From positions 7,765,001 through 7,829,000 of the forward strand of contig NZ_CP025113.1 of the NCBI RefSeq assembly GCF_002831585.1: DNA of 64,000 nt, written 5' to 3'. This DNA comes from Bradyrhizobium sp. SK17. Its GTDB lineage: Bacteria > Pseudomonadota > Alphaproteobacteria > Rhizobiales > Xanthobacteraceae. Shown here in pieces: positions 52,214 through 62,860 of this stretch. Positions within the stretch are counted from its first letter, which is position 1; each line of letters starts with the position of its first letter. Position numbers and translations under genes: made by a program. The notes under the pieces are model-generated. The model had not been told where the DNA came from and did no database searches. It was given only the letters and a program-made list of their open reading frames with translations.

Positions 52214-53077
52214 TCAATCGGCCTGCAAATTTGACCCCTCATCGGCGTCCAATTTTGACCCCTTCGTGCGGCGGGCTTTGCTGGTAGCGCTCGTCTCGTC
52301 GGAGCTGGCCGGGATAGCGGAGGCGAGACGAGCGCGGGTGGCGTGATCGTCGTCTCGGCTCTTGAACCGCCAACTATCGTTGCCGGTCTCGACAATGTCG
52401 CAGTGATGCGTCAATCGGTCGAGCAGCGCCGTGGTCATTTTGGCGTCGCCGAACACGCTCGGCCATTCGCCGAAGGCGAGATTGGTCGTCACGATGACGG
52501 AGGCGCGCTCATAGAGCCGGCTGACGAGGTGGAAGAGGAGCTGGCCACCGGACAGGGCGAAGGGCAAATAGCCGAGTTCATCCAGCACGATGAAGTCCAT
52601 CCGGGTCAGATGCTCGGCGAGCCGTCCTTGCCGTCCGTTGCGGGTCTCGGTCTCGAGGCGATTGACGAGGTCGACTACGTTGAAGAAGCGGCCGCGGGCA
52701 CCGGATCGGATGCAGCTTCTGGCGATAGCAATGGCCAGGTGGGTCTTCCCTGTGCCGGTGCCGCCAACCAGCACGACGTTGCGTTGTTGGGCGATGAAGC
52801 CGCCGCCAGCGAGATCATTGACGAGAGTCTGATTGATCGGCGTGCCGTCGAACTGGAAGTCGGCGATGTCCTTGGCAAGCGGCAGCTTGGCGATGGTGAG
52901 CTGGTACTTGATCGAGCGGGCCTGCTTCTCGTTGATCTCGGCGTTGAGCAGGTCGCCGACAATGCGCTGAGGTTCGTGCTGGCGCTTGACGGCAGTTGCC
53001 ATGATCTCGTCGAAGGCAGCCTTCATGCCGTAGAGCTTGAGTTCGCCCATGAGGTCGAAGATTTGGGTTCGTTCCAT
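52214..53077 (-). CDS. istB: IS21 helper ATPase IstB
   Basis: An AAA+ ATPase that assists the IstA transposase, about 287 aa. Walker A is [11 protein letters not shown] and Walker B is [12 protein letters not shown]. The start at 53077 ([15 protein letters not shown]) overlaps the istA stop. The C-terminal tail ([14 protein letters not shown]) is read through the terminal repeat of the element and ends at its very edge. Confidence 0.93.
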   Translation of the reverse strand: MERTQIFDLMGELKLYGMKAAFDEIMATAVKRQHEPQRIVGDLLNAEINEKQARSIKYQLTIAKLPLAKDIADFQFDGTPINQTLVNDLAGGGFIAQQRNVVLVGGTGTGKTHLAIAIARSCIRSGARGRFFNVVDLVNRLETETRNGRQGRLAEHLTRMDFIVLDELGYLPFALSGGQLLFHLVSRLYERASVIVTTNLAFGEWPSVFGDAKMTTALLDRLTHHCDIVETGNDSWRFKSRDDDHATRARLASAIPASSDETSATSKARRTKGSKLDADEGSNLQAD

Positions 53078-54582
53078 CAGATGGTCCTCCGGAGGTTGTC
53101 GTAGCGGGCACAATCGGCAATCGGCGCATGACGGAGCGTCAGTGCGGCCGGCGTCATGATGTTGGCCGGTGGGGCGGGTTCACGTTGACGGGCCAGGATA
53201 TTGAGCACGACATCGGCGGAATGGACGCCATGACCGAGCGCTTCGGCACAGGCCGCTTCCACCGCGGGCAGACCGTCAGTCAGCACCGCGTTGAGGATGT
53301 CGACCATCTGCCGATTGCCATCTTCGGTACTGGCAAGCTTGCGCCGGATCCGCTCGATCGCGGCCGGCAGCACCCAGTCTTTGAAGGGAGCACCGTTGCG
53401 CAAGGCGCCGGGTTTGCGGGCGAGCACCGGCACATAATGCCACGGGTCGTAGACGGTATCGCCGCGGCCAAAGGATCGCGGGTGCTCGGCAACGATGCGT
53501 CCATCCTGACGGATCACGATGCGATCGGCATAGGCTTGAACTTCGACCGGCCGTCCGACTGCGCTGGCTGCGACCGAGTACTTGTTGTTGTCGAAGCGCA
53601 CCAGGCAGGTCTTCGAGACCGATGCCGTCACCGCATGGAAGCCGTCGAAGCGGCCGGCATAGGGAACGAGTTTGGGGCGTTCGGCTTCGAACGCCTCCCA
53701 GATCGTCTGATCGACCAGCTCCGGATGGCGATGAGCCTTGGCATAGGCGATGCATTTGTCGAGCAGCCAGGCGTTTAACTCGTCGAGGTTTTTGAACCGC
53801 AGCCGCGGCGTGAAGAAGCGCTCCCGAACCAGCCCGACCTGGTTCTCGACCTGCCCCTTCTCCCAGCCCGACGCCGGCGTGCAGGCGACTGGATCGACCA
53901 GATAGTGGCTGCACATCTGCAGGAAGCGGCGATTGTAGAGACGCCCTTTACCGACGAAGATCGTCTCTACGGCGGTCTTCATGTTGTCGTAGATGCCGCG
54001 GGTGCAGGTGCCTTTGAACAGGGCGAACGCCCGGTCGTGGGCGTCGAACACCATCTCCTGCGTCTCCCGCGGATAGGCCCGCACGAACAGCATGCGGCTG
54101 TGACAGAGCCGGACATGGGCGGCCTTCACCATCACCGTGGTCCCGCTCAGCAAGACCACCTCGTGGCTCCAGTCGAACTGGTAGGCTTCGCCTGGGGCAA
54201 AGCTCAGCGGGACATAAGCCGCCGCGGTCGATTGCCCGCGTTCTTTGCTCCACCGCCTGGCGTAACGCCGCACGGCATCGTAACCGCCGTCGTAGCCGCG
54301 GCCGCGCAGCTCTTCGAAGATCCGGATCAACGTCAGCTGTTCACGAGCCGATTTGGCCGCGTTCGCCGCCAGCAATCCGTCAAGCTCTACTGCCCATCGT
54401 CCCAGCTTTGGCCGCGGCTGCACCGACCGCTCGTACTCGAACGAGGTCTCTCCCGACCTCAGCACCTTCCGGACCGTGTTCCGCGACACCTTCAGGTCAC
54501 GGGCGATCTCCTTGATCGTCTTGCCTTTGATGAAGTGCTCGCGCCGTATGCGCGCAATCGTCTCCACAACCAGCATCCCCAA
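53077..54582 (-). CDS. istA: IS21 transposase IstA
   Basis: A 501-aa DDE transposase. The N-terminal helix-turn-helix is [21 protein letters not shown] with a second DNA-binding segment after it. The DDE residues are in YQFDWS (D), GIYDNMK (D) and KGQVENQVG (E). The length is normal for IstA, so the element appears complete. Confidence 0.93.
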   Translation of the reverse strand: MGMLVVETIARIRREHFIKGKTIKEIARDLKVSRNTVRKVLRSGETSFEYERSVQPRPKLGRWAVELDGLLAANAAKSAREQLTLIRIFEELRGRGYDGGYDAVRRYARRWSKERGQSTAAAYVPLSFAPGEAYQFDWSHEVVLLSGTTVMVKAAHVRLCHSRMLFVRAYPRETQEMVFDAHDRAFALFKGTCTRGIYDNMKTAVETIFVGKGRLYNRRFLQMCSHYLVDPVACTPASGWEKGQVENQVGLVRERFFTPRLRFKNLDELNAWLLDKCIAYAKAHRHPELVDQTIWEAFEAERPKLVPYAGRFDGFHAVTASVSKTCLVRFDNNKYSVAASAVGRPVEVQAYADRIVIRQDGRIVAEHPRSFGRGDTVYDPWHYVPVLARKPGALRNGAPFKDWVLPAAIERIRRKLASTEDGNRQMVDILNAVLTDGLPAVEAACAEALGHGVHSADVVLNILARQREPAPPANIMTPAALTLRHAPIADCARYDNLRRTI

Positions 54583-54631
54583 CCACCTGCTTTAGCCCAA
54601 AGCAGGTGGCGCAATAGCCCAGTGGTGGGGG

Positions 54632-54880
54632 TCAATTTTGGACGCCGAACCCCCGGCTTAGGGGGCAATATTGCAGGCCGAATGACAGTATGATAACAGC
54701 GGCGCGCCGATTGCGGCTGCGCCAGTCCCGATAAAGTGACGTCGGCTCAAACCACGTGACATGCGATCCCCTCAAGTGGGCCTCCGCCCTGTTATGGTTG
54801 CATCTGGCCGACATGGTACGGCGGCCAGCTTTTTTGATATGTAGTTCGAATTCTAAGGCGTACTCGGTGGCATCGCTCAT
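54632..54880 (-). CDS. short ORF running into the IS21 end
   Basis: An 82-aa frame whose ATG overlaps the livF stop (ATGA). Its last 19 or so codons are IS21 terminal DNA, so a longer gene may have been cut by the insertion. The sequence shows no family features. It may also be chance. Confidence 0.3.
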   Translation of the reverse strand: MSDATEYALEFELHIKKAGRRTMSARCNHNRAEAHLRGSHVTWFEPTSLYRDWRSRNRRAAVIILSFGLQYCPLSRGFGVQN

Positions 54881-55614
54881 TCATGCAAATAGGCCGCCTG
54901 AAGCGTCGCACTAGTGGCTATTTCACCTGCCGGTCCCCCGGTCACGACGCGACCATTCTGGAGCACGTACGCCTGATCAGAAATCTCTAGAGCGCGTTCC
55001 ACCATCTGCTCGACCAGCAAGATGGCTACGCCGGACCGGCGCAGATTGACGATTGCATCGAGCACCTGATCGACAAACACGGGGGCAAGCCCGAGCGACG
55101 GCTCATCCAGCATCAAAAGCTTCGGCTCCCGCATCATGGCCTGCGCGATCGCCAGCATTTGTTGTTGTCCACCCGAGAGAGCGCCTGCGGCTTCGCCCCT
55201 CTTGTTGTGCAGAATTGGAAAAAGCGCATGCGCCCGATCTAGGCGTCGACGAAGCTCGATCTGAGAGACACCCAAGCCGTAGCATCCAAGCTGAAGATTG
55301 TCGGATACGGTCTGCGTCCGGAAGAGGCGGCGGCCCTCCGCAACATGAAGAAGGCCTCGGGAGACGATGACGTTCGGTCGGACGCCTGTGATGTCGCCCC
55401 CATCAAACCGGATTGTGCCCGATACCGGCTTGATAAGACCGGAGATTGCGCGAAGAACGGTAGACTTCCCCGCACCGTTACGGCCGACCAGCGCCACGAT
55501 CGTGGCCGGTAAGACCTCGAGGGAGACGGCACCGAGGACATCGATGTGACCGTACCCCGCGTCGATGCTTTCGACCGACAGGAGCGCGGCGGCGGATGTC
55601 GAAGGGATCATCAC
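54877..55614 (-). CDS. livF: branched-chain-type ABC ATPase LivF
   Basis: A 245-aa ATPase with Walker A VGRNGAGKSTVLR, signature GALSGGQQQMLAIAQAM and Walker B LLMLDEPSLGL. The C-terminal LLVEQMVERALEISD is typical of LivF. It overlaps the fused LivM-LivG gene by 4 bp. Downstream comes the IS21 insertion. Confidence 0.93.
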   Translation of the reverse strand: MMIPSTSAAALLSVESIDAGYGHIDVLGAVSLEVLPATIVALVGRNGAGKSTVLRAISGLIKPVSGTIRFDGGDITGVRPNVIVSRGLLHVAEGRRLFRTQTVSDNLQLGCYGLGVSQIELRRRLDRAHALFPILHNKRGEAAGALSGGQQQMLAIAQAMMREPKLLMLDEPSLGLAPVFVDQVLDAIVNLRRSGVAILLVEQMVERALEISDQAYVLQNGRVVTGGPAGEIATSATLQAAYLHE

Positions 55615-57410
55615 TCCATCACCTTTTGCTTCAGGGCCCTGTCGCCCATGTAGGCGCGCAGCACGCGTTCGTCCTTGAAAACCGAGCCGGGTGGCCCGGA
55701 GGCCAGCACCGAACCGCGGTCAAGCACGGTGACATGGCTGGCGATGCTCGCGACCAAGTCAAGATGATGCTCGACCAGCACGACCGTCGCGCCGAGCTTT
55801 CGGATCCGCGTCAGCAGATGATCGAGCTTGTCGAGTTCCGTCATCGACAACCCGGCGGCGGGTTCGTCGAGCAGGATGAGTCGCGCCGAGCCCATCATCG
55901 CCCGTGCCAGCTCTATCAATCGCTGCTGGCCATGAGGCACCTCGCCCGCGGCATCACCTGCCCGGTCCGCGATACCGACGAAGTCCAAGTAATCCAGCGC
56001 TTCCCAACGCAGCCGCCGGGCTTCGGCGCGCGCGTTCGGAAGACCCAGGGCAATACTCGGCAAGCCGGCCCGCTCCCGCCGGTAGCCGCCCAGCATGACG
56101 TTCTCGATCACCGTCAGATCGTTGAGCAGACGCGGCGTCTGGAACGTGCGCCCGATCCCAAGCACGGCGATCTTCTGGGCGGCCATTCCGACCGCATCTG
56201 TATCGCCGATCCGGATCTGCCCCGCGTCGGCGCGATAGAAGCCGCTGACCAGATTGAGTAGCGTCGTCTTGCCGGAGCCGTTCGGGCCGACGATGGCGCA
56301 GCAAGTTCCGGCCGCCGCGGTAAGATTCACGCCGTCGAGGGCAACCACGCCCCCGAACCTTTTACGCAGGTCACGGGTCTCGATCGCGAGACCGTCGATC
56401 GGCGGGTGCTTGGTGTCAACCTGCCGGACGATTGCGACCGAAGGGCGGCCTGGTTTGGCCACCAGCCGCCAAGCCCGGCTGAGCGCGCCGACCAAGCCAT
56501 TCGGAGCGGACAGCATGAGAGTTAGCAGCATGCAGCCGTAGATCACCATCCGCCAACCCTGAAGCTCGGCCAGCAGTTCGGGGATCAGGAAGAACACCAA
56601 GGCACCGACCACGGGACCCCACAAGGTGCCGAGACCGCCGAGAACGACTGTGAGCAGGAAGAAGGTGGAGAAGTCGGCTGTGAAGTCGTCCGGCGTGACC
56701 ACCGTTTTCTGGACCGCGAAGTAGGCTCCCGCGAGACCGGCCAGAGCCGCGGCGATGACGAACGCCAGCAATTTGGTACGCTGCGGAAAGGCGCCGACGG
56801 CGAGTGCGGCCTCCTCCACGTCGCGCACCGCAATGAAGGCACGGCCGAAGCGCGAATGGACGATGTTGCGCACGACGAGAAACACCGCGAACGCCGTCCC
56901 GGCGACGAGTAGATAGACCTGCTTCGGGCCAAGCTCTTGGCCGAACAGATTCGGCGGCGGCACGCCGATGACGCCGGCGAAGCCTTTGGTCAAGCCACGC
57001 CATTCCACAATCATCTGTGCGAAGACAAGCGCGAAGGCAAGCGTGATGAACGCGAAGTACCACGTCGAGAGACGGAACGCCGGCAAAGCTGTCAAGATCC
57101 CCAACGTCGCCGCGAGGACGACGCCAACCATAGCCGCTGTCCAGAACGACCAGTGATGATCGACAGTCAACAGCGCGACCGCATAAGCGCCGATCGCAAC
57201 GAAGGCTGCGTGACCGAGCGAGACCTGGCCGGCATATCCGGCAAGCAGGTTCAAGCCGATCGCGGCGATGATGTAGATGCCAAGCTGGGTCGCCACGAAC
57301 AGCGCATAGGAGTCGGCGCTGACGAACAGCGGCAGCAGGAGAGCCGCGCCGATAAACGCAAGCTGAACAGCGATGGGAAGAACGCGGATGATGCGCAATG
57401 CCATCGTCAC
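55611..57410 (-). CDS. fused LivM permease and LivG ATPase
   Basis: A 599-aa fusion. Residues 1-330 are a LivM-type permease (NLLAGYAGQVSLGHAAFVAIGAY and VVTPDDFTADFSTFFLLTVVLGGLGTLWGPVVGA). Residues 350-590 are a LivG-type ATPase with Walker A VGPNGSGKTTLLN, signature region EVPHGQQRLIELARAM and Walker B LILLDEP. The two are usually separate genes; fusions occur in some alphaproteobacterial systems. Both parts appear complete. Confidence 0.92.
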   Translation of the reverse strand: MTMALRIIRVLPIAVQLAFIGAALLLPLFVSADSYALFVATQLGIYIIAAIGLNLLAGYAGQVSLGHAAFVAIGAYAVALLTVDHHWSFWTAAMVGVVLAATLGILTALPAFRLSTWYFAFITLAFALVFAQMIVEWRGLTKGFAGVIGVPPPNLFGQELGPKQVYLLVAGTAFAVFLVVRNIVHSRFGRAFIAVRDVEEAALAVGAFPQRTKLLAFVIAAALAGLAGAYFAVQKTVVTPDDFTADFSTFFLLTVVLGGLGTLWGPVVGALVFFLIPELLAELQGWRMVIYGCMLLTLMLSAPNGLVGALSRAWRLVAKPGRPSVAIVRQVDTKHPPIDGLAIETRDLRKRFGGVVALDGVNLTAAAGTCCAIVGPNGSGKTTLLNLVSGFYRADAGQIRIGDTDAVGMAAQKIAVLGIGRTFQTPRLLNDLTVIENVMLGGYRRERAGLPSIALGLPNARAEARRLRWEALDYLDFVGIADRAGDAAGEVPHGQQRLIELARAMMGSARLILLDEPAAGLSMTELDKLDHLLTRIRKLGATVVLVEHHLDLVASIASHVTVLDRGSVLASGPPGSVFKDERVLRAYMGDRALKQKVME

Positions 57411-58285
57411 ACTCTCCGTTGAAACGGCTGGCCGAACAGGCCATGAGGGCGCAGCAGCAGGAGCGCCAGCACGACTGCGAAAATCACCGCCTCTTGATAG
57501 GCCGGCGACAGCAACGCGGCACCGCAGGCCTCGGCCATGCCGATCAGATATCCAGCCAGCAGCGCACCACGGTTATTGCCAATCGAACCGACCGCGGCGG
57601 CAGCGAAACCCTTGAGGAGCAATGCAGGCCCAAGCTCGATCGACGCATACAGCAGCGGAGCGGCCAGGATACCGGTCAGTCCGGCGACGGCGCCACCAAG
57701 AAAGAAAGACCAACGGCTGAGTCGACTGGGATCGATACCGCGCAGAAGCGCCGCCTCGCGATCTTCCGCTACAGCCAAGATCGCCTTGCCCTGAAGTGTG
57801 CGATAGGCACTTTCGACGACGGCTACCAGGAGGATAGCCACCGTGATGACGGCGGCCTGATACGAACTAATATGCATCCCGGCGAACTGAAACGTATTCA
57901 TGGCCAGGGGTGCGGGTGGCCGCACTTGAATCGGATCGGGCCCCCACACCCGCCCGACCAGATTCGAGACGATCAACGAGACGGCAAGTGTGGTGATAAT
58001 CCAAGCCGTGCTATGTTGTGCTTTGGCAAGAATCGGCGCAACCGCGATCCGCTCTTCCAGAAGCCCAAACAAGCCGATCACCACGAGCGTCAGAACGCAG
58101 GCCGCGAGCCAGGGAATACCGGCCAAGGTCGTCGCGGTGGCGAACATCATCGCGCCAAGCATAACCAGTTCGCCTTGCGCGAAATTGAAGACATTCGTCG
58201 GCCGGTACATGATATTGAAGCTGACGGCGACGAGCGCGTACAGACTTCCCGCTGTGATACCGCGTGCAATGACGTCCAGATCCAT
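57407..58285 (-). CDS. livH: branched-chain-type ABC permease LivH
   Basis: A 292-aa permease with NIMYRPTNVFNFAQGELVMLGAM and the LivH-type AAAVGSIGNNRGALLAGYLIG loop. It overlaps the fused gene by 4 bp and completes the pair of permeases. Confidence 0.92.
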   Translation of the reverse strand: MDLDVIARGITAGSLYALVAVSFNIMYRPTNVFNFAQGELVMLGAMMFATATTLAGIPWLAACVLTLVVIGLFGLLEERIAVAPILAKAQHSTAWIITTLAVSLIVSNLVGRVWGPDPIQVRPPAPLAMNTFQFAGMHISSYQAAVITVAILLVAVVESAYRTLQGKAILAVAEDREAALLRGIDPSRLSRWSFFLGGAVAGLTGILAAPLLYASIELGPALLLKGFAAAAVGSIGNNRGALLAGYLIGMAEACGAALLSPAYQEAVIFAVVLALLLLRPHGLFGQPFQRRV

Positions 58286-58296
58286 TGTCCGCCCTC

Positions 58297-59538
58297 CTAC
58301 GACGTCTTGGATGCGCGCTCGCGCATGCAGCCAAGTGCTCGGGGGTCCAATCCGGATGCAACGGACACAAGGACGATATCGTCGAGGCCAATGCCGCTGT
58401 GACTGTCCGCCGACAGCGTGATCTTGCCGAGAAGGCCCTGATAGCCCTTCACGTTGTCGAGACCACGCTTGATCGTCTCGACGTCGAAGCTCTTTTCCGC
58501 TTCAACCACTGTCTTGATGAGATGAATGAAGTCGTAGTACGGGCTCGCCGCGACGTTCACCTCATAACCCTTCGCTTCGGGGAACTCCGCGACCTTTTTG
58601 GCAAAGGTGATCTGACGCGTGCCGGGCTGTTCGGTGTCCGTCCACGAGAAGTTCTTGTAGTAGGTAGCGAACACATGTTTCACGGCTTCCGGCGGCACGA
58701 GTTCGAACAGCGACTGGATCATCAAACCGCTGTGGCCTGCGACCGGAGGAAACCACTTAAGTGTCGCCATGGCATTGAAGATCATCGCGGCGTTGGGAGT
58801 GTTTGCGATCCAGGCGATGACACCGTCGACGCCTTCCCTTTGCAGATTACGCACATAGGCGGACAGGTCTGGCGAGGTGATCGGATAGACCTGCACGCTG
58901 AGTGGGTCCAATCCCAGCTTCTGCAACGCGGTTTTGGTGGCTGCTGTGGCTTGCTCGCCAAATGCCGTGTTTTCTTGAAGAATGCCTATTTTCTTGACAC
59001 CCAGCGTTTCCACCATGTGGTGGACGCAGACGTCAGCTTGCTGGGTAGTGTTGAAAATAAGTTGATAGTGGTAAGGATATTTTTGAGCATCCCCGGCTTC
59101 CGCAGCCGTTGAATAGGAGGCCTGGATCATCCTGGCGGGCGTGGTCGCGGCGATCGAAGCAAGCGCTTGCGAACTGCCTGTCGGACCGATGACGATGCCG
59201 ATCTCCTGACCGCGCAATTTACGAATGAGTCCGGGCTCCTTAGCTGGGGAGGCCTCGTCGTCCTCTTCGGCGCGGGCAATCGGTCGGCCGAAAATGCCAC
59301 CAGCCGCGTTGATTTCGTCGACAGCAATTTTCCCGCCCACATAAAGCGGCGCGAACGACGACGTCAGCCTGCCGGTCATGGGCCAGACCCAGCCGATCCT
59401 CATCGGCGCCGGTTGCGCAGAAGCCGACGTCCAGCGACCTGCGCCGAAGGCCGCCGTTGCCTGCGCAGCCACTCGCAGCAGCGTCCGACGATTGATTGAT
59501 CCGTCGCGATTGAGCACGACTCCAGCCCCTATCCTCAT
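58297..59538 (-). CDS. ABC substrate-binding protein, LivJ/LivK family
   Basis: A protein of about 413 aa. The start at 59538 has AGGAGG with good spacing; the upstream frame is not needed. A Tat-like signal (NRRTLLRVAAQATAAFGAGR) precedes the type I periplasmic binding fold (IGWVWPMTGRLTSSFAPLYVGG, LKWFPPVAGHSGLM, GYQGLLGKITLSAD). The ligand is unknown. The downstream enzymes suggest a carboxylic or sugar acid and not an amino acid. Confidence 0.92.
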   Translation of the reverse strand: MRIGAGVVLNRDGSINRRTLLRVAAQATAAFGAGRWTSASAQPAPMRIGWVWPMTGRLTSSFAPLYVGGKIAVDEINAAGGIFGRPIARAEEDDEASPAKEPGLIRKLRGQEIGIVIGPTGSSQALASIAATTPARMIQASYSTAAEAGDAQKYPYHYQLIFNTTQQADVCVHHMVETLGVKKIGILQENTAFGEQATAATKTALQKLGLDPLSVQVYPITSPDLSAYVRNLQREGVDGVIAWIANTPNAAMIFNAMATLKWFPPVAGHSGLMIQSLFELVPPEAVKHVFATYYKNFSWTDTEQPGTRQITFAKKVAEFPEAKGYEVNVAASPYYDFIHLIKTVVEAEKSFDVETIKRGLDNVKGYQGLLGKITLSADSHSGIGLDDIVLVSVASGLDPRALGCMRERASKTS

Positions 59539-59689
59539 GCTGTTCCTCCTGGAAATTGCGGCGGATCCTGCGGCCACGCCGATTACTCTCGAACAAGGCT
59601 TGTCGCTGGCCGGGAAGCATCAGGCCTGACGGACCTGATGCTTCGGCCCGCAAGCGAGAGAGCCCCGATATGTTTGGGGTCCGCCCGCC

Positions 59690-60909
59690 TCAGACATATT
59701 TGGCGATGGCCGCCGCGGTGTCGCCGCGATTGCGCAGCCCAGAGCGGACTCTTTCGCTCGACATGTCGTGCGGCGGATGCTTGGCGAGCACCCGCTCGTC
59801 GGGCTCCACGCCGAGTCCCGGCTTGTCGCTAGGGATGATGTATCCGCTCTCCCAGCGTACGCCTTCCTTCAGGATATCCGCGGAGAAGCCGCCCCAATCT
59901 TCGATTCCTTCCTGAATGAGAAAATTGGGACTGCAGGTCGACACCTGGATGCTCGCTGCGCCCGAGACCGGCCCACAATACATCCATGGCGCAATCTGCG
60001 CGTAGTGCGCTTCGGCCATCGCGGCAATCTTGCGCGATTCCAGAATCCCGTTCAGGCCGAGATTGACCTGAATGATCTGGGCGGCTTGGTTCTCCAGCAC
60101 CTGCTGGAATTCCCATTTGGTCGTCAATCGCTCACCGGTCGCAATCGGTATTGTCGTAGAACTCGCAACACGAGCCATCTCGATCTTGTTCTCAAGCGGC
60201 ACCGGTTCCTCGAACCACAGCGGTTCGTACGGCTCCATCATCCTGGCGAAACGGATGGCACCGTGAGTGTTTAGCTGCCCATGGGTCCCCATCAGAATGT
60301 CCATCCGCATCCCCACAGCGTCGCGAATGCTCTTGAGGACCGCGTCGGTATATTTGAGCTCTGCCAGGCTCACGCTTCGCGGCGCTGGGAAGTACGGGTA
60401 GATCGGATCAAACTTGATGGCGGTGAATCCCCGTTCAAGCGCGGCCTGGGCCGCCTCTCCGGCTTTCTCGGGGCTTCGCCGGACTTCCAGCCGTAGAGAT
60501 AGGAGTAGGAGCGAAGACGATCGTGATAGCGGCCGCCCAGGAGCTTATGCACGGGCTGCTTCGTGACCTTGCCGATGATGTCCCAGCACGCCATCTCGAT
60601 GGCCGCAAGTGCCTGATCGCCGAGCGTGCCCGCATTGCGAAAGTAGGCCCAGAAGCCGGTATCGTCGCCGCCATGGAGGCGGCCCCACAGGCGTTCGATC
60701 TCAAAGGGATCCTGCACTCCGATCAGAAAATGCTCCGCAAGCTCCCGGACGAGCTGCACAATCGTCTTCTCACGAAACGCGAGGCCGTTGAGCTCTCCCC
60801 ATCCGACAACGCCGTCATCGGTCGTGACTTTGACGAAGCCCCAGTTGATCCCACCTTTGTGAGGCGGCGGTGTTCCAACGAGGAATGTGTCGACAGCGGC
60901 GATCTTCAT
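59690..60909 (-). pseudogene. enolase-superfamily dehydratase (galactonate/mandelate type), frameshifted
   Basis: The N-terminal frame starts at ATG 60909 (MKIAAVDTFLVGTPPPHKGG). It runs to SYSYLYGWKSGEAP and then leaves frame. The second frame continues EKAGEAAQAALERGFTAIKF and goes on to FEEPVPLEN, ATGERLTTKWEF and IVQVNLG-like segments. One base is missing in the C run at 60470-60473 (four G on the plus strand). The restored protein is about 406 aa, the normal length. The conserved metal-ligand Glu residues (EEP and GER) are visible; the active-site loop near APWMYCGPVSG is close to that of galactonate-dehydratase-type enzymes. Sequencing error is possible. Confidence 0.78.
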
Positions 60910-60984
60910 GATGTGTCTTCTCCGGTTGGTAGGGTGGGTTGCGCTCGTAGAGTTCGCTCGACCCAAATTGCGTCAAGTCGCCAG

Positions 60985-62547
60985 TTAAATGACCACCTCG
61001 ATGAGGCGCGGTCCCTTCTCGGCGACTGCATCCTTGAGGGCCTTGCTGAATTCATCGGCAGTGGTCACGGTGCGGCCTGGAATGCCCATCCCCTTGGCGA
61101 GCGCCAGCCAATCGAGTGAAGGCCGATCGATGTTCAGCATCGCCGTGGCCTTCTGGCCGGGTCTGCCTGCGCCCACGCCGTCGAATTCCCCGTGCAGGAT
61201 TTGATAGGTGCGGTTCGCGAACACGATCGTGACGACATCGAGACCTTCGCGGGCCTGCGTCCACAGAGATTGCAGCGTGTACATCGCGCTACCATCGCCG
61301 ACCAAGCAGATGACCTTGCGATCAGGGCATGCCACGGCCGCTCCGGTCGCGACCGGCGTCGAGAAACCGATTGAGCCACCCATATTCTGTAACCAGTCAT
61401 GCGGCGCCGCAGCGGCTGTCGGCGCAAAGAATCCGCGGCCTGTCGTGACCGACTCATCGACAACGATTGCGTTCTCCGGAATAGCCATAGCGATCGCCTG
61501 CGCGATCGACGCGTGCGTGAGCCGCCCGGTTGGCCACGCAATATCCATCGGCTTCTGCGGCTTCGCGTCCTGCGGCTTCGCGCCGACCGCTTCGGCCAAA
61601 GCTTCCAACGCGACCAGCGAATTCTCTCCAGCCGAAGTCATACGATGCACTTCGCAGCCCTCGGACTTCAGCAGGCTCGGCTTGTTGGGATAGGCGAAGA
61701 AAGCGACGGGATCGTTGGCCTCAACCAGAACGATATGCTTGAAATCCTTTAGGGCCAGGAGCGCCTGCTCGATCACATAGGGGATACGTTCGATGGCGAA
61801 ACGACCACGGCCACGCGCCATGCGCGGGTTGAAGGTCTGTCCCATGACTTGGCAGCCGGTCTTGCCGGCGATACGCCGGGCCAGTGCCAATCCGTGCTCG
61901 GTGAGCGCCTCACCAGTCAGTAGCAACAGCGTGGGTTCGCCTTTCTTGAGCACCTTCGCTGCGGCCTGGACCGCCTGGCTCGAATGATTCGGGCGCAGCG
62001 CCTGTTGCGCTACTTGCACAATCCCGTCGGCCTCATTCCACGCAGTATCCGCGGGCAAAATCAGCGTCGCTATCTGCGGCGGTAGGCTCTTGGCAGCAGT
62101 GATCGCGGCGGCACCGTCTTTGGCAATCGACTTCGCATCCGGCGAGGTACGTACCCAGCCCGACATCGGCCGCGCCAGCCCCTCGATGTCCGACGTTAGC
62201 GGCGCGTCATAGCCGATATGATAGATGGCATGCTGGCCGACGATATTGACGATTCCGGAGTTCGCTTTCTTGGCGTTGTGCAGGTTGGCAAGACCGTTGG
62301 CGAGGCCGGGGCCTAGATGCAGCAGTGTCGCGGCAGGCGTGCCCGTCATGCGGAAATAGCCGTCGGCCGCGCCCGTCACTACGCCCTCAAACAGACCGAG
62401 CACGCAGCGCATGCCCTCGAACCGATCGAGCGCCGCGACAAAATGCATCTCCGAGGTGCCAGGATTGGCGAAGCAGACATTGATGCCGCCAGCGACAAGG
62501 GTCTGCACAAGGCTTTCCGCGCCATTCATCGTCTGTTGCCCTTGCAT
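60985..62547 (-). CDS. ThDP-dependent enzyme, acetolactate synthase/benzoylformate decarboxylase-like
   Basis: A protein of about 520 aa from ATG 62547, which has GGAG ahead; ATG 62574 is the alternative. The catalytic Glu is in GLFEGVVTGAADGY. The ThDP binding motif starts at GDGSAMYTLQSLW and ends with the Asn/Thr segment FANRTYQI. The family contains decarboxylases and carboligases acting on 2-oxo acids. It lies between the dehydratase and the dioxygenase, which suggests a 2-oxo acid intermediate of a catabolic route. Confidence 0.88.
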   Translation of the reverse strand: MQGQQTMNGAESLVQTLVAGGINVCFANPGTSEMHFVAALDRFEGMRCVLGLFEGVVTGAADGYFRMTGTPAATLLHLGPGLANGLANLHNAKKANSGIVNIVGQHAIYHIGYDAPLTSDIEGLARPMSGWVRTSPDAKSIAKDGAAAITAAKSLPPQIATLILPADTAWNEADGIVQVAQQALRPNHSSQAVQAAAKVLKKGEPTLLLLTGEALTEHGLALARRIAGKTGCQVMGQTFNPRMARGRGRFAIERIPYVIEQALLALKDFKHIVLVEANDPVAFFAYPNKPSLLKSEGCEVHRMTSAGENSLVALEALAEAVGAKPQDAKPQKPMDIAWPTGRLTHASIAQAIAMAIPENAIVVDESVTTGRGFFAPTAAAAPHDWLQNMGGSIGFSTPVATGAAVACPDRKVICLVGDGSAMYTLQSLWTQAREGLDVVTIVFANRTYQILHGEFDGVGAGRPGQKATAMLNIDRPSLDWLALAKGMGIPGRTVTTADEFSKALKDAVAEKGPRLIEVVI

Positions 62548-62860
62548 GTTCTTCTCCGAGGGAAAATTCGTCATTGCTTCGCTTCGCCGTCAGAGCGGCA
62601 TTTGACGAGAAACGCGTCGACGGCAGCGATCAACATGGTGCGTCTGTTAAGGTGACTTGCGTCGGTCTACGGATTCGAACGAGCGCCACGCCCGGGGTAG
62701 CGGCAACCAAGCCACGCCTCGATCACGTGTGGCGCGCTTTACCTTGATACTGCTCGAGCGGTACGCGAATCCGGCAAAGCGTCACGCGGCTCGCCGCGGC
62801 CTCCGTTTTCGGGCGGGCGAGCTTTGCCCGATCAGCCTCCGGAGCGATGAAGATCGTCGA

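Larger units (their letters stand above)
52212..54687 (-). mobile_element. IS21-family insertion sequence, complete
   Basis: The element carries istA and istB on the minus strand. Terminal inverted repeats begin TGTCAATCGGCCTGCA at 52212 and, on the other strand from 54687, TGTCATTCGGCCTGCA. The match is 23 of 27 bp or so. A second copy of CGGCGTCCAATTTTGACCCC lies inside both ends, as is usual for IS21 multiple terminal repeats. I see no clear target-site duplication (flanks CTTATAGG and GTATGATA). Confidence 0.85.

Noticed and set aside
52205..54695. Target-site duplication of the IS21 element
   Set aside because: The bases outside both inverted repeats do not match over 4-8 bp, so no duplication is claimed.
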